This document shows, piece after piece, positions 40,485 to 49,114 of a DNA stretch of 64,000 bases. The position numbers and the translations under genes were made by a program. The notes beneath the pieces are model-generated. The model was given only the letters and a program-made list of their open reading frames with translations, did no database searches and had not been told where the DNA came from. Every line of letters starts with the position of its first letter. Positions within the stretch are counted from its first letter, which is position 1. Source of the DNA: a virus; IMG/VR virus record IMGVR_UViG_3300036770_005874, positions 1 to 64,000 of that record; one strand, written 5' to 3'.

Positions 40485-40712
40485 CTAGGTCGCTGTCAAT
40501 TCTGTGTCTGCCATAGACGAGTGCTGCTCCGGGCGCGAAGCGGTGAGCGCCCTAGGGGCTGTAATGTCGAGCTGTGCCCGTGTGGCGGAGGATTGGGTCA
40601 CCTTGATCCTAAGACCGCTTTGCAGCTGATCCCATAGCTCCTGCGGCGTAGTCCCTGGTGTGATTTCAAGCAGAACCGTCTCACCAACTTTGCGCGTAAC
40701 CGTCAGTCCCAT
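40485..40712 (-). CDS. Second, divergent CsrA-like protein
   Basis: A 75-residue protein with AAGGAGG before its ATG. The start MGLTVTRKVGETVLLEI mirrors CsrA's [15 protein letters not shown], and LRIKVTQSSATRAQLDITAP with RALTAS corresponds to the central strands and the VxVHREE region, but an insert (TPGTTPQELWDQLQSG) separates the parts and the canonical HREE is lost. It is transcribed against the late genes. It may bind RNA with altered specificity or act as a dominant-negative partner; both are inferences. Confidence 0.65.
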   Translation of the reverse strand: MGLTVTRKVGETVLLEITPGTTPQELWDQLQSGLRIKVTQSSATRAQLDITAPRALTASRPEQHSSMADTELTAT

Positions 40713-40780
40713 GTTTGCCTCCTTGCGAAATGAGTCATCTGACAGTAGCAGAGTATTTGTTGTATGTGTTTGGTTTTTAA

Positions 40781-41122
40781 TTAGTATTCGACCATTTGAG
40801 CTAATCCGAAAATATCTGCAAGATCACCTAGTTTGTTTAAATGGAGCAGTTCAATCAAACTGTCCGTAGCATCTGTTGTCCCTATTTTGAAGCTGTGATA
40901 AGAATTGAACCACTCAATTGCACAGGTTGACGTTAAAAAGGTATTGAGCCGGTCTTCGCAGTTTTGAATATTGGCGAGCTGGTCAGCAACCTCTGGGAGT
41001 TGATAAGTAAGTTGTGCAAGTAAGAATTTGGCGGCATATGGGTTTTGTATCTTTCTGGTTAGGTTTTGCTCTATATGCCATTTGAATTTAGAAGCTATGC
41101 TGCAGTATCTATGTGTGGGCAT
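40781..41122 (-). CDS. AT-rich cargo protein (113 aa)
   Basis: Start at the ATG at 41122 with GGAG six bases upstream. The product is helical, with IQNPYAAKFLLAQLTYQLPE and DATDSLIELLHLNKLGDLAD. It is strikingly AT-rich compared with the genes on both sides and faces leftward. No family recognised. It is a lysogenic cargo gene placed just before a dyad element. Confidence 0.6.
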   Translation of the reverse strand: MPTHRYCSIASKFKWHIEQNLTRKIQNPYAAKFLLAQLTYQLPEVADQLANIQNCEDRLNTFLTSTCAIEWFNSYHSFKIGTTDATDSLIELLHLNKLGDLADIFGLAQMVEY

Positions 41123-41157
41123 TAAGTGCTCCAGATATTCAGTTAATAACTCGCAAC

Positions 41158-41175
41158 GACCCCCTGTAGGGTTGG
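41158..41175 (+). repeat. Dyad element (5 of 7)
   Basis: GACCCCCTGTAGGGTTGG, 52 bases ahead of the first gene of the tail block at 41227. Confidence 0.8.
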
Positions 41176-41226
41176 CCAGCAGCAATTTGCATCACGAAAC
41201 TCGCCCTATCAAGCAAGGGCGAGAAT

Positions 41227-42435
41227 ATGGATCTTATCCGTCGCGACAATTGGACAGCCGGCGCAAACAATATCGCACCGCGTGACCGGCTGCCCGAGGC
41301 CTCCGCCAGGGAGCTGGTAAACCTAGACCCCCTGCCGGGCGGGCGTCTCGCATTGCGCGCCGGGTACCAGAAGCGCCTCACTACCAATGCAGCCCGAGGT
41401 CTGCTGGCCCTTGGTCGCAAGGTACTGCTGGCGGACGGAACCGATCTCATCGAGTTCGACACCAACACCAACAGCTCCAGGGTGATCCGAACGATCGCCG
41501 GCGCCGGCCAGCTGGTGGGAGCAGTCCTGAACGACCGTCTGTACTTCTGCACCGCCAACGAGGCGCTTGAGTATGACGGTGAGGAGGTTCGCCCGTGGGG
41601 CGTGCCTGATGTCATCCAGCAGCCGGTTGTCAGCAGCGCGGCTGGTGGAACCCTGCTGGAGGGTGACTATCAGGTGGCCATGACCCTTACCGACCAGTGG
41701 GGCCGAGAAGGCGGCACAGGATCGCCAGTGGTCATCAGCGTGCCGGCGTTTGGCTCTCTCACTGTTCAGGTGCCAAGCCTGCCTTCCGGTTGCACCGCGA
41801 ACCTCTACGCCAGTGCCGTCAACGGCCAGACCCTATATCTGCAGCGCCGCGTGACTGCTGAAGGCAGCGTTGAGATTGGAGCGGTCGACGACAGTACCCA
41901 GCGTTGCGAAACGGTGCGCGCCTGGGCACCGCCGGTCGGTCATCGGGTCTGCGCGCACAATGGCGTGCTGGCCATCGCGGTGGGCAACACCGTGCAGATC
42001 ACCAGGCCCTTGCGCCCGCACCTGATCGACCGGGCGCGCAGCTTCTTCCAGTTTCCGCGCCTTGTCGGCGACGTGTTGAGCGCTGCCGGCGCCTTGTTCG
42101 TCAGCTCTGATCGTATGTACGCCGTCCGCAGCGTAGAGACCGCCGAGGTCACCCAGGGCGTGGTGCACGAATATCCGGCCATCCCAGGCACCGCCATCCT
42201 GCTGCCGGACGGTCGCGGCGCGTGGATGACCCAATACGGACAAGCCATCGCCGGCGCAGACGGCGTGCAGCTGGTTACCCGCGAGCGCTACCTGCCTGCC
42301 GAGGCCGCCAGCGGCGCAGCCGGCGTTCTCGATCACAACGGCACCCAGCTGATTCTGTCCGTACTCCATGGCCCTCAGGGGGCCGACAACCCACTGGCTT
42401 CGGCCGATAGTTACCTTGGTGAGGTTTTTCAATGA
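41227..42435 (+). CDS. Tail stabilisation/tubular-type protein
   Basis: A 402-residue virion protein. MDLIRRDNWTAGANNIAPRD and LVNLDPLPGGRLALRAGYQK resemble the start of podovirus tail proteins that dock below the adaptor (P22 gp10-like or related). The rest is a beta-propeller-like series (LLADGTDLIEFDTN, LYASAVNGQTLYLQRRV). First gene of the tail block. Confidence 0.65.
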   Translation: MDLIRRDNWTAGANNIAPRDRLPEASARELVNLDPLPGGRLALRAGYQKRLTTNAARGLLALGRKVLLADGTDLIEFDTNTNSSRVIRTIAGAGQLVGAVLNDRLYFCTANEALEYDGEEVRPWGVPDVIQQPVVSSAAGGTLLEGDYQVAMTLTDQWGREGGTGSPVVISVPAFGSLTVQVPSLPSGCTANLYASAVNGQTLYLQRRVTAEGSVEIGAVDDSTQRCETVRAWAPPVGHRVCAHNGVLAIAVGNTVQITRPLRPHLIDRARSFFQFPRLVGDVLSAAGALFVSSDRMYAVRSVETAEVTQGVVHEYPAIPGTAILLPDGRGAWMTQYGQAIAGADGVQLVTRERYLPAEAASGAAGVLDHNGTQLILSVLHGPQGADNPLASADSYLGEVFQ

Positions 42436-42935
42436 GCATTCTTGGTCGCGGCTTCACCTTTTACGAAGAGCTATTGCTGCCCAGCGGCGAGCTGATCAAA
42501 GGTCCGCCCATTCGCAACAAAACCCCGCAGGAGGGTGTGGATTTCCTCGCCGACTTGATCCTGGGTACCGTTGTTCCGATCAGTTCCTGGTACCTCTTCC
42601 TGTTCGAGTCGAACTACGTGCCGACTGGTACCGAGAAGGCTAGCGACCTGCCGGGCGCTATTGGTGAGTGCACCGCCTATTCCCAGGCTTCGCGTCCGGC
42701 CTTCAGCGGCGTGTACGACGGCATCTCCGTGATCGACAACCTGGCGGCCAAGGGCAAGTTCAACTTCAGCGCGAACAAGACCATCTATGGCGCCGGCATC
42801 GTTTCCAGCGGAACCAAGGCCGGCACCGGTGGGCTGATTATTTCGATCGCACGCTTCCCTTCGCCGCGGGTAATTGCCGCCGGCACCGAGTATTCCCTTG
42901 GCGCAGCTATCCCGCTGCTTTCAACTGACCTGTAA
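42432..42935 (+). CDS. Tail structural protein (167 aa)
   Basis: Overlaps the previous gene by four bases. FTFYEELLLPSGELIKGPPI and GIVSSGTKAGTGGLIISIAR suggest a compact beta protein. Likely virion part; family unknown. Confidence 0.6.
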   Translation: MSILGRGFTFYEELLLPSGELIKGPPIRNKTPQEGVDFLADLILGTVVPISSWYLFLFESNYVPTGTEKASDLPGAIGECTAYSQASRPAFSGVYDGISVIDNLAAKGKFNFSANKTIYGAGIVSSGTKAGTGGLIISIARFPSPRVIAAGTEYSLGAAIPLLSTDL

Positions 42936-42947
42936 GGAGTCATCATC

Positions 42948-43394
42948 ATGGGCATGAAGATCAGCACCGGACTGGCTAAGGGGCTGCTCGATACCGGCAG
43001 CCTGCGCGACCTGCTCACCGGTATGACGTTGAAGATCTACTCGGGTACCGAGCCGACCAGTGCAGATGCGCCCCTCGGAGCCGCCACCCTGCTGTGCGAA
43101 GTCTCGCTGGATGGTTTGGGTGATCCGATCAGTTTCGAAGCTACGGCTGTGGGCAACGTACTGCAGAAGAACTCCAGCGAAACCTGGAAGGGTACTGTGC
43201 TCGCAACTGGCGTGGCGGCTTTCTGCCGACTGGAGCTGGCTTCTGATACAGGTAACGCCAGTTCGAGCGAGGTGCGCTTGCAAGGTGATGTTGGCATAGC
43301 AGGCAAGTTCCTCAACCTGTCCAGTACCAGCCTGACCGCCTCCGCAGAACAGGGCATCGCCAACTTAGCTATTGCCATGCCTCTGCAGGCATAA
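42948..43394 (+). CDS. Tail structural protein (148 aa)
   Basis: AAGGAG precedes the ATG. KISTGLAKGLLDTGSLRDLL and LKIYSGTEPTSADAPLGAAT resemble short phage proteins of baseplate-like complexes. Family not certain. Confidence 0.6.
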   Translation: MGMKISTGLAKGLLDTGSLRDLLTGMTLKIYSGTEPTSADAPLGAATLLCEVSLDGLGDPISFEATAVGNVLQKNSSETWKGTVLATGVAAFCRLELASDTGNASSSEVRLQGDVGIAGKFLNLSSTSLTASAEQGIANLAIAMPLQA

Positions 43395-43406
43395 GAGGCA
43401 TTCACC

Positions 43407-45245
43407 ATGGCCAACCGGCTGCAGAAGCTCGCGCTGGTTAAGTACACCCCAGGCACGCCTGAGGTGCTGCCTGTACCAGCCTATTGCGTGAAGGTGCCGG
43501 AGTACCTGCCCGCGCGTACAGGCATCTCCGGTTGGATCTATGGTGTGGTCACCGGTATTGGTCAGAACGCAGGCCAGACCGCCTATATCCCGCAGTACAA
43601 GCAGTTTCCTGCCCAGACCATCTACAGGGATATCTGCTACCCGGCTGTGCCGGGCAGAAAGGCGGTACCAGCAGTCGTCCAGTACACCGCCATCAACGGA
43701 TGGAGCAGCGGAGCACGCAGCAGCGAGATGCTGGAGGCTGACGGGCATTTCGCTTTCCAGGTTGGCCGCTCGGTTGGCGCCGTTGTGGTTGGGCTTTCCA
43801 GAAACAACATCACCACGTTGCCGAATGAGCAGACCCACGCGCTGTATATCCATGATGGGCAAGTCGACATCATGGAGAGCGGCTACGTAGTCGCCAGCAA
43901 TGTGCTGGAGCATTTCGGCTCAACCGTTTACCGAATCGCCCGGCGCGGTGACCGCATCACATACGAGACGGAAGATTGGTCGTATGAGAGCAGCATGCCT
44001 TCCCAAGGCCCGGTCGCGCTCGACGCATCTCTTTACAGCTCTGGGGACTACATCGAAAACCCGGAACTTGAGGTGTATGCACCGTCAGGGTATGCCGCCG
44101 GACCTCTCCCTGCACTATCTGGCATCGGCAGCGACAGCAGTGGCTATGCCTTCGGCGGCGGTTCGCTGGTTGCACTGCGCGGCGAGGGCGCTGGTGGAAT
44201 GCTTGAGGGGGGCTCCGGCAGCCTGCAGGCGCTATCTGGGTGGGGCTCTGACCAGGCAGGCTACGGTGCTGGGGCAGGCGTGCTGCCGGCGCTGATCGGC
44301 GACGGCGACGGTGGATTCCCAGAGTTTCAGATTGCAACTGCCCAGGGCTTTCTGTCCCCTCTGATCGGCCTTGGCTTTGGCATCACCGGCGAGATCGGCG
44401 AAGGCGCGGGATCGCTGGGTGCTTTGACCGGGTGGGGTTCTGATCGTGACGGCTATGCGGCCGCCAGCGGCACGCTGCAGGCCGTAACCGGTTTTGGCAA
44501 CGGCAGCATTCCTGGTCTGAGCGAGGACATCATCAGCAGCACGCTGGTGATTGGAAGTTCCTTCGATGCACCGCTGGTTGCTGCCGACAACATTTCCAGC
44601 CAGCTCACTATCGGCAACAGCTTCACTCTGACAGGTCTGTCCGGTGACGATTTCACCTCTGCGTTGATCTTCGGCGGGTCGTTTGCTGACGAGTTTGCGG
44701 TGGTGGACAGCTATCGAAGCGGTCTCCTTTTGGGCTTCCGACTCTATGACCAGCTTGCGGCAGAGGATCTTGCCGGCGTACTGGCCGCCCAATCTCAGCA
44801 GCTTGCCGTGAACGCGCTGACGGGGGCTCCAAGCCGCTATGTGGACTTCGACTTTAAGGCATTCGCTCAGGTCGGTCAGGAGCTCTACGCGCTGCGTGCC
44901 GACGGGCTTTATCGCGTTCGTGCTGGCGATGATGACGGCGAGAAGCTGCGCGCCATGGTTGATCTTGGCGCCTCTGATTTCGGCGTCAGCCAGGTCAAGC
45001 GAGTGGAGTCCGTGCTGCTGGGAGCGGACACCGATGCAACTGTGCGAGTGAGGCTGACTGCCGACAGCGGCAACAACGTCTACCCGCTGAAGTTCTATGG
45101 ACCCATGGCCAGGGCAATAACCGCCAAGGGCGCCAGCGGCCGCCTGTGGAACACCGTCCTGGAGATCGATGGGGCCAGTTTCTTCGATATGGACACTATT
45201 GAGTGGCGGGTAGGCGCATCAAGCCGTCGCCTTCTCAGGAGGTAG
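43407..45245 (+). CDS. Tail protein with Gly-rich tandem repeats
   Basis: A 612-residue protein. After an N-terminal domain (about 1-220) come four related units of about 30 residues, such as GSLQALSGWGSDQAGYGAGA, GSLGALTGWGSDRDGYAAAS and PLPALSGIGSDSSGYAFGGG. The C-terminal 150 residues form a beta-rich domain (ELYALRADGLYRVRAGDDDG). It is probably a fibrous or needle-like tail component. No enzyme motif seen. Confidence 0.65.
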   Translation: MANRLQKLALVKYTPGTPEVLPVPAYCVKVPEYLPARTGISGWIYGVVTGIGQNAGQTAYIPQYKQFPAQTIYRDICYPAVPGRKAVPAVVQYTAINGWSSGARSSEMLEADGHFAFQVGRSVGAVVVGLSRNNITTLPNEQTHALYIHDGQVDIMESGYVVASNVLEHFGSTVYRIARRGDRITYETEDWSYESSMPSQGPVALDASLYSSGDYIENPELEVYAPSGYAAGPLPALSGIGSDSSGYAFGGGSLVALRGEGAGGMLEGGSGSLQALSGWGSDQAGYGAGAGVLPALIGDGDGGFPEFQIATAQGFLSPLIGLGFGITGEIGEGAGSLGALTGWGSDRDGYAAASGTLQAVTGFGNGSIPGLSEDIISSTLVIGSSFDAPLVAADNISSQLTIGNSFTLTGLSGDDFTSALIFGGSFADEFAVVDSYRSGLLLGFRLYDQLAAEDLAGVLAAQSQQLAVNALTGAPSRYVDFDFKAFAQVGQELYALRADGLYRVRAGDDDGEKLRAMVDLGASDFGVSQVKRVESVLLGADTDATVRVRLTADSGNNVYPLKFYGPMARAITAKGASGRLWNTVLEIDGASFFDMDTIEWRVGASSRRLLRR

Positions 45246-45247
45246 CG

Positions 45248-46195
45248 TTGAGCAACTACAACGAAACAACCGGTTTTCTGCAGGATGTCGCCTCGCAGGC
45301 GATGACTGCAGCCAGCAACAATGCCAGCCGACTCTACTCGTTGCCAGGCAGCGTGTCGCTGCGCAACCCGCGCTTCGATGTGGAGCTGAAAAAGCCAGTT
45401 ATCGGTCCGCCGCCAGCCTTCTCCGACCTGTTCGTCGGAGGTGATAGCACAGATCCGACGATCCGCTACATGGACGATCAGGCGGATAAGTGGTTGGAGA
45501 AGTTCTTTCCGGAGATGAATGGCGGGTTCCGCAATCAGCCAGAAGAGACGCTGTGCAACATTCTCTCCGGCGTCAAGCCGTTTGGTATCGATAGAACCAT
45601 CTTCGATCTGGTCTGGCATCAGGCGCGCGACCGTGCGTACCGAACGGTTTCCAGCGAGCAACGCGCAGTTGAGGCATCGTTCTCTGGGCGAGGCTTTACT
45701 CTGCCGCCTGGAGCAATGGTAGACACGCTGGCGCAGATTGAGCAGCGTGCTACTGACACCATCCTCGACGTGAATCGCGACCAGGCCATCAAGGATGCTG
45801 ATATCAAACAGCGGATGTTGGAGATTGGTCTGCAGCTGTCCGCCCAGCTGAAAACCGGTGTGCTCGCAGCGATGGCAGACTTTTACCGCATGTGGATCAG
45901 CCTGCCTGACAAGGATATTGAGCGAGCTCGGATTCGTGCCCAGGCGATGGGATCGTTCTACTCGGCGCTGAGCAGCTACCACAACGTCGAGATGGCATTT
46001 CAAGAGCTGACCTTGAGGGCGGCGCAGCTTCGCTCAGTGGTCGATGTCGACGTTGACCGGAATGCCTTGGCCCGCCAAAACAACTCAGCAGCCGCAACCG
46101 GCGCATTGGGCTCTGCGGTGAATGCCTTTGCCGGCATTGCTTCGAGCGCCGCTCAGGCTGGTGGGTCGCTCACTGCAGAGATCGAGACGCTGTAA
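45248..46195 (+). CDS. Helical tail protein, TTG start
   Basis: A 315-residue mainly helical protein. TTG at 45248 is chosen because AGGAGG lies five bases upstream and it follows the previous stop at 45245; the open frame extends further but overlaps that gene. YLKK-like segments are absent; QALKTGVLAAMADFYRMWIS-like helices and an Ala/Ser-rich C-terminus resemble internal or needle-complex proteins. Confidence 0.6.
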   Translation: MSNYNETTGFLQDVASQAMTAASNNASRLYSLPGSVSLRNPRFDVELKKPVIGPPPAFSDLFVGGDSTDPTIRYMDDQADKWLEKFFPEMNGGFRNQPEETLCNILSGVKPFGIDRTIFDLVWHQARDRAYRTVSSEQRAVEASFSGRGFTLPPGAMVDTLAQIEQRATDTILDVNRDQAIKDADIKQRMLEIGLQLSAQLKTGVLAAMADFYRMWISLPDKDIERARIRAQAMGSFYSALSSYHNVEMAFQELTLRAAQLRSVVDVDVDRNALARQNNSAAATGALGSAVNAFAGIASSAAQAGGSLTAEIETL

Positions 46196-46848
46196 TGACC
46201 GTCTTCTTGTTGGACAAATTCACGCTTGAAGGAGCGCTGAACGGCAGCCTGCCTGAGATAGGCCGCCCATCAACCACCTGGTCGGCTTCTTCCGGGATCA
46301 AGTCTGGTGGATACCTCGTCGCTCCAAACAATGCATCGTTCAACTGGTTCGGGGGAGAGATTCGTCTCCCATCGCCAGGTGCTGCGTACTCGCACCTGAC
46401 AGTGCGTTGCAAGTGGTTGTTCTCGACTGAGTCGCCCGTGCGGGCATATGCCGGGTTTGCCGAGGGCTGGTACAAAACTGTGTTCGAGTACAACACGTCC
46501 AGTGGCGTGCCAGCGTGCACCGGCATACTCGGGCCTATAGATGCTGCTTCGATCAATCCCGATGGCGTGAACGAGGTTGTGGTTTCTCTCAACTTCCAAG
46601 ACAAGACTGCGATCACCTACATCAACGGTGTCCTCGTGCAGACCGGGGTTATGGCTTTTGGGGGAGGTGAGGGCAGCGCCTACCCCAGAGCCAGCCTGCT
46701 GTTCTTCGAGGTGGGAGGGACCACCGAGAGATTCAACGGTACGCTCCTGCGCTCCCAGCTGGACGAGCTTGAAGTAACAGATGAGCCATACGTCCCCCTG
46801 GTCGAGCCATTCTGGACCAACGTGGTTGGTGCGGTAGAGACGCCGTGA
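46195..46848 (+). CDS. Lectin-like virion protein
   Basis: A 217-residue protein with the look of a jelly-roll domain (VVVSLNFQDKTAITYINGVL, ASLLFFEVGGTTERFNGTLL). It overlaps the previous stop by one base and the next gene by four. Probably a surface-exposed tail component that may bind sugars; inferred from sequence style only. Confidence 0.6.
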   Translation: MTVFLLDKFTLEGALNGSLPEIGRPSTTWSASSGIKSGGYLVAPNNASFNWFGGEIRLPSPGAAYSHLTVRCKWLFSTESPVRAYAGFAEGWYKTVFEYNTSSGVPACTGILGPIDAASINPDGVNEVVVSLNFQDKTAITYINGVLVQTGVMAFGGGEGSAYPRASLLFFEVGGTTERFNGTLLRSQLDELEVTDEPYVPLVEPFWTNVVGAVETP

Positions 46849-49040
46849 GGTTCATCTTCCGGCCACTGGTGAGCTATGCCGTCCATACCCGCAAGTGGTG
46901 TCGTGATCTCGCGCTTGGGCTCCCAGGGGTGGGGGTTGTTCGGCGAATCATCGATGGATTCCTGGTGCAGGTATCCAAGCGCAACGACACGGCCGTCGCT
47001 GATGTCATAGACATGCCGGGTACCATCTTCGTGGCGGGCATGCAGTCGCATTGGTCGGAGGTCAGTGGTGGCGTGGAGACCTTCTATCCGCAGGGACGAT
47101 GCGGATACATCCTGAGCTCTGCTGATGGCGAGCCTTACGCCGGCAACATGACCTACGCGCTTATGATGCCAGAGGGTGTCGCGTACTCAGGGTTCTTCGA
47201 TATCGGCTGGCTGCAGCCGACCAAGTATCTCTCCGCCTCAGGGAAGCCGTGGGCTCCTTTCAGCTGCTGGAGTGTATCAACGCTACCTGGAAGCGGAGGC
47301 AGTCTCACCTACGCGATGGCGGGTGCAGACGGAGTCAACCAGTTCTCGGACCTGTATGTCGCACGTATGGCCCCTGATCCTCAAGTGGGCGACGGTGCAT
47401 GGAGCCTGGCCGGTGAAGCGGTGGAAGCTGAGACGGCAAGCTGGCGCGTTCTGCATATAGCGCGCACCGACATTGCGAGCGAGCCAGGAGAACACCCGCT
47501 GTCAGACTTTCCCGACGTTGCCGCTACGGGATACGGAAACGACATCGTTTATGTGGTCACCTGTTCCATCAACAACCAGCCAGGTAGCAGCAGTGGAACA
47601 CCTGCATGGGATGCAAGCAGGAATGGTTTGTCGGTGGCTAGAGTGGAGATCGTTGATGGAGAAGATGGTCCGCAGGCGAAGGTAGTAAAGCTCGGGCGCA
47701 TCACCGCAGATGATCTTCTGCCACTGGACAGGCCTCAGCGCGTGATGTGGAGCATGGCACCGCCCAGGGCGTACACCCTCGTCAGGCTGAACGGTGACTA
47801 CAACATCAACAGCCCCCGCAGCGGCGTGTTTAATCCCAGCGCCTCTCTGGACTATGGCCCATTTGCCTCCTTCGGTGCATTCCAGAATCCCGGAGAGCCG
47901 AAGACTCGCTTTGTGTGGAGGCGGGCACCCCGCCTCGCTTGCGTGGGGCTCGCTGAAGGGGTGGACATACTGTTCACCGTTCAGACATCCCGAGAGCTGC
48001 CTCTGGTACAAGCAACATGGTCTTACTCGACGCCAGAACTGGTCACCGTCGAGGAGGATATCGCCGTGCCAGAGTACTCAGCGTCTGGGGACATAAGCCT
48101 AAATCACACGGCTACCTACCTGGTGCACGTTGCACTAGATGGCAGCAAAACCGTGCGCTGCATCCACAGGCATACGTTCTCTGTTCACGACCAGACGCTG
48201 CGCGTTCTGCCGCGGGTTGAGTTCAGCCCGGTCCTGACGTACCGGGACTTAACAGTCGAAGGGGATGAGGTGGTTGAGGTATCGCGCTTTGTCTGCATTC
48301 GTGCAGAGAGCGGGGAGTATGCCGTCGGCAACCCAGATCCTGATCTGCGGCGCGTGCATCGAGCTGTTGCCCCAACCAAAGAGGGCGTGGATCTGGCGGT
48401 TATCTCAAGCGACGGCAGCTACGTCATTGCCGAGCTCGGTGACCTGTACCCGGTGAGCTATCCGTGTGTGGCTGACGGGATATCGGATGTCTCTTCGGAT
48501 TCAGTGGATGGCGCCATACGGCGGCATGGATACGGCTGCGACAAGTTCCTATGGCCGGAGTACAGGAATGGCTATTCATCTGTAGCCCCGGCCTGCGTGT
48601 ATGCCCCAGGCATGATTGCAGTAGTGGTTGCCACCAGGGCCGGGTTCTCCAGCGCATCTCAAATCGCCAAGCTAGCTGTGATCCGGGTCCGCGACGGTGA
48701 GCTTGTGCGGCTTTCCGATTTTGAGCTGCCGTTTGTGGTCAGTAACGCCTCCGGAGATGCAGATCAGTGGAACGTCACTTGTGTGGAAGAGGGCGCAGTC
48801 GATGAGGACGGTGAGCTGACGCGCTACGCCAAGTTGTTGCTCTCCAAGGTAGGACGCAGGGTGCCGTCGATTCTTTATCGGGCTGATGATCTGAGCACAC
48901 TGAGAAGTGTTGGCGCTTGGGGGTTGATAGGTCAGAACTACCTCAGGGGCCCAGCCTACTACCTTGGCTCTCCTATCGCGCCAGCAAGAGCGGGGCGCAC
49001 CACTGGGCGTAGCTTTCTTGCGGGGAAGTCGGTGCAGTAA
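46845..49040 (+). CDS. Large tail protein (731 aa)
   Basis: A beta-rich 731-residue protein without membrane or enzyme motifs that I recognise; LVSYAVHTRKWCRDLALGLP at the start, many short strands such as TYLVHVALDGSKTVRCIHRH in the centre. Coupled to the previous gene by a four-base overlap and last of the tail block before a dyad element. Likely a virion component. Confidence 0.6.
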   Translation: MRFIFRPLVSYAVHTRKWCRDLALGLPGVGVVRRIIDGFLVQVSKRNDTAVADVIDMPGTIFVAGMQSHWSEVSGGVETFYPQGRCGYILSSADGEPYAGNMTYALMMPEGVAYSGFFDIGWLQPTKYLSASGKPWAPFSCWSVSTLPGSGGSLTYAMAGADGVNQFSDLYVARMAPDPQVGDGAWSLAGEAVEAETASWRVLHIARTDIASEPGEHPLSDFPDVAATGYGNDIVYVVTCSINNQPGSSSGTPAWDASRNGLSVARVEIVDGEDGPQAKVVKLGRITADDLLPLDRPQRVMWSMAPPRAYTLVRLNGDYNINSPRSGVFNPSASLDYGPFASFGAFQNPGEPKTRFVWRRAPRLACVGLAEGVDILFTVQTSRELPLVQATWSYSTPELVTVEEDIAVPEYSASGDISLNHTATYLVHVALDGSKTVRCIHRHTFSVHDQTLRVLPRVEFSPVLTYRDLTVEGDEVVEVSRFVCIRAESGEYAVGNPDPDLRRVHRAVAPTKEGVDLAVISSDGSYVIAELGDLYPVSYPCVADGISDVSSDSVDGAIRRHGYGCDKFLWPEYRNGYSSVAPACVYAPGMIAVVVATRAGFSSASQIAKLAVIRVRDGELVRLSDFELPFVVSNASGDADQWNVTCVEEGAVDEDGELTRYAKLLLSKVGRRVPSILYRADDLSTLRSVGAWGLIGQNYLRGPAYYLGSPIAPARAGRTTGRSFLAGKSVQ

Positions 49041-49041
49041 C

Positions 49042-49060
49042 TGGCCCCCTGTAGGGTTTT
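49042..49060 (+). repeat. Dyad element (6 of 7)
   Basis: TGGCCCCCTGTAGGGTTTT, two bases after the stop of the 731-residue tail gene and 55 bases before the next start. As in copy 3, a T run follows. Confidence 0.8.
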
Positions 49061-49114
49061 TCAACGGTCGCCGCTTCGAGAACAATCCAGCTATTCCATT
49101 GGAGGTGCGAAGCC

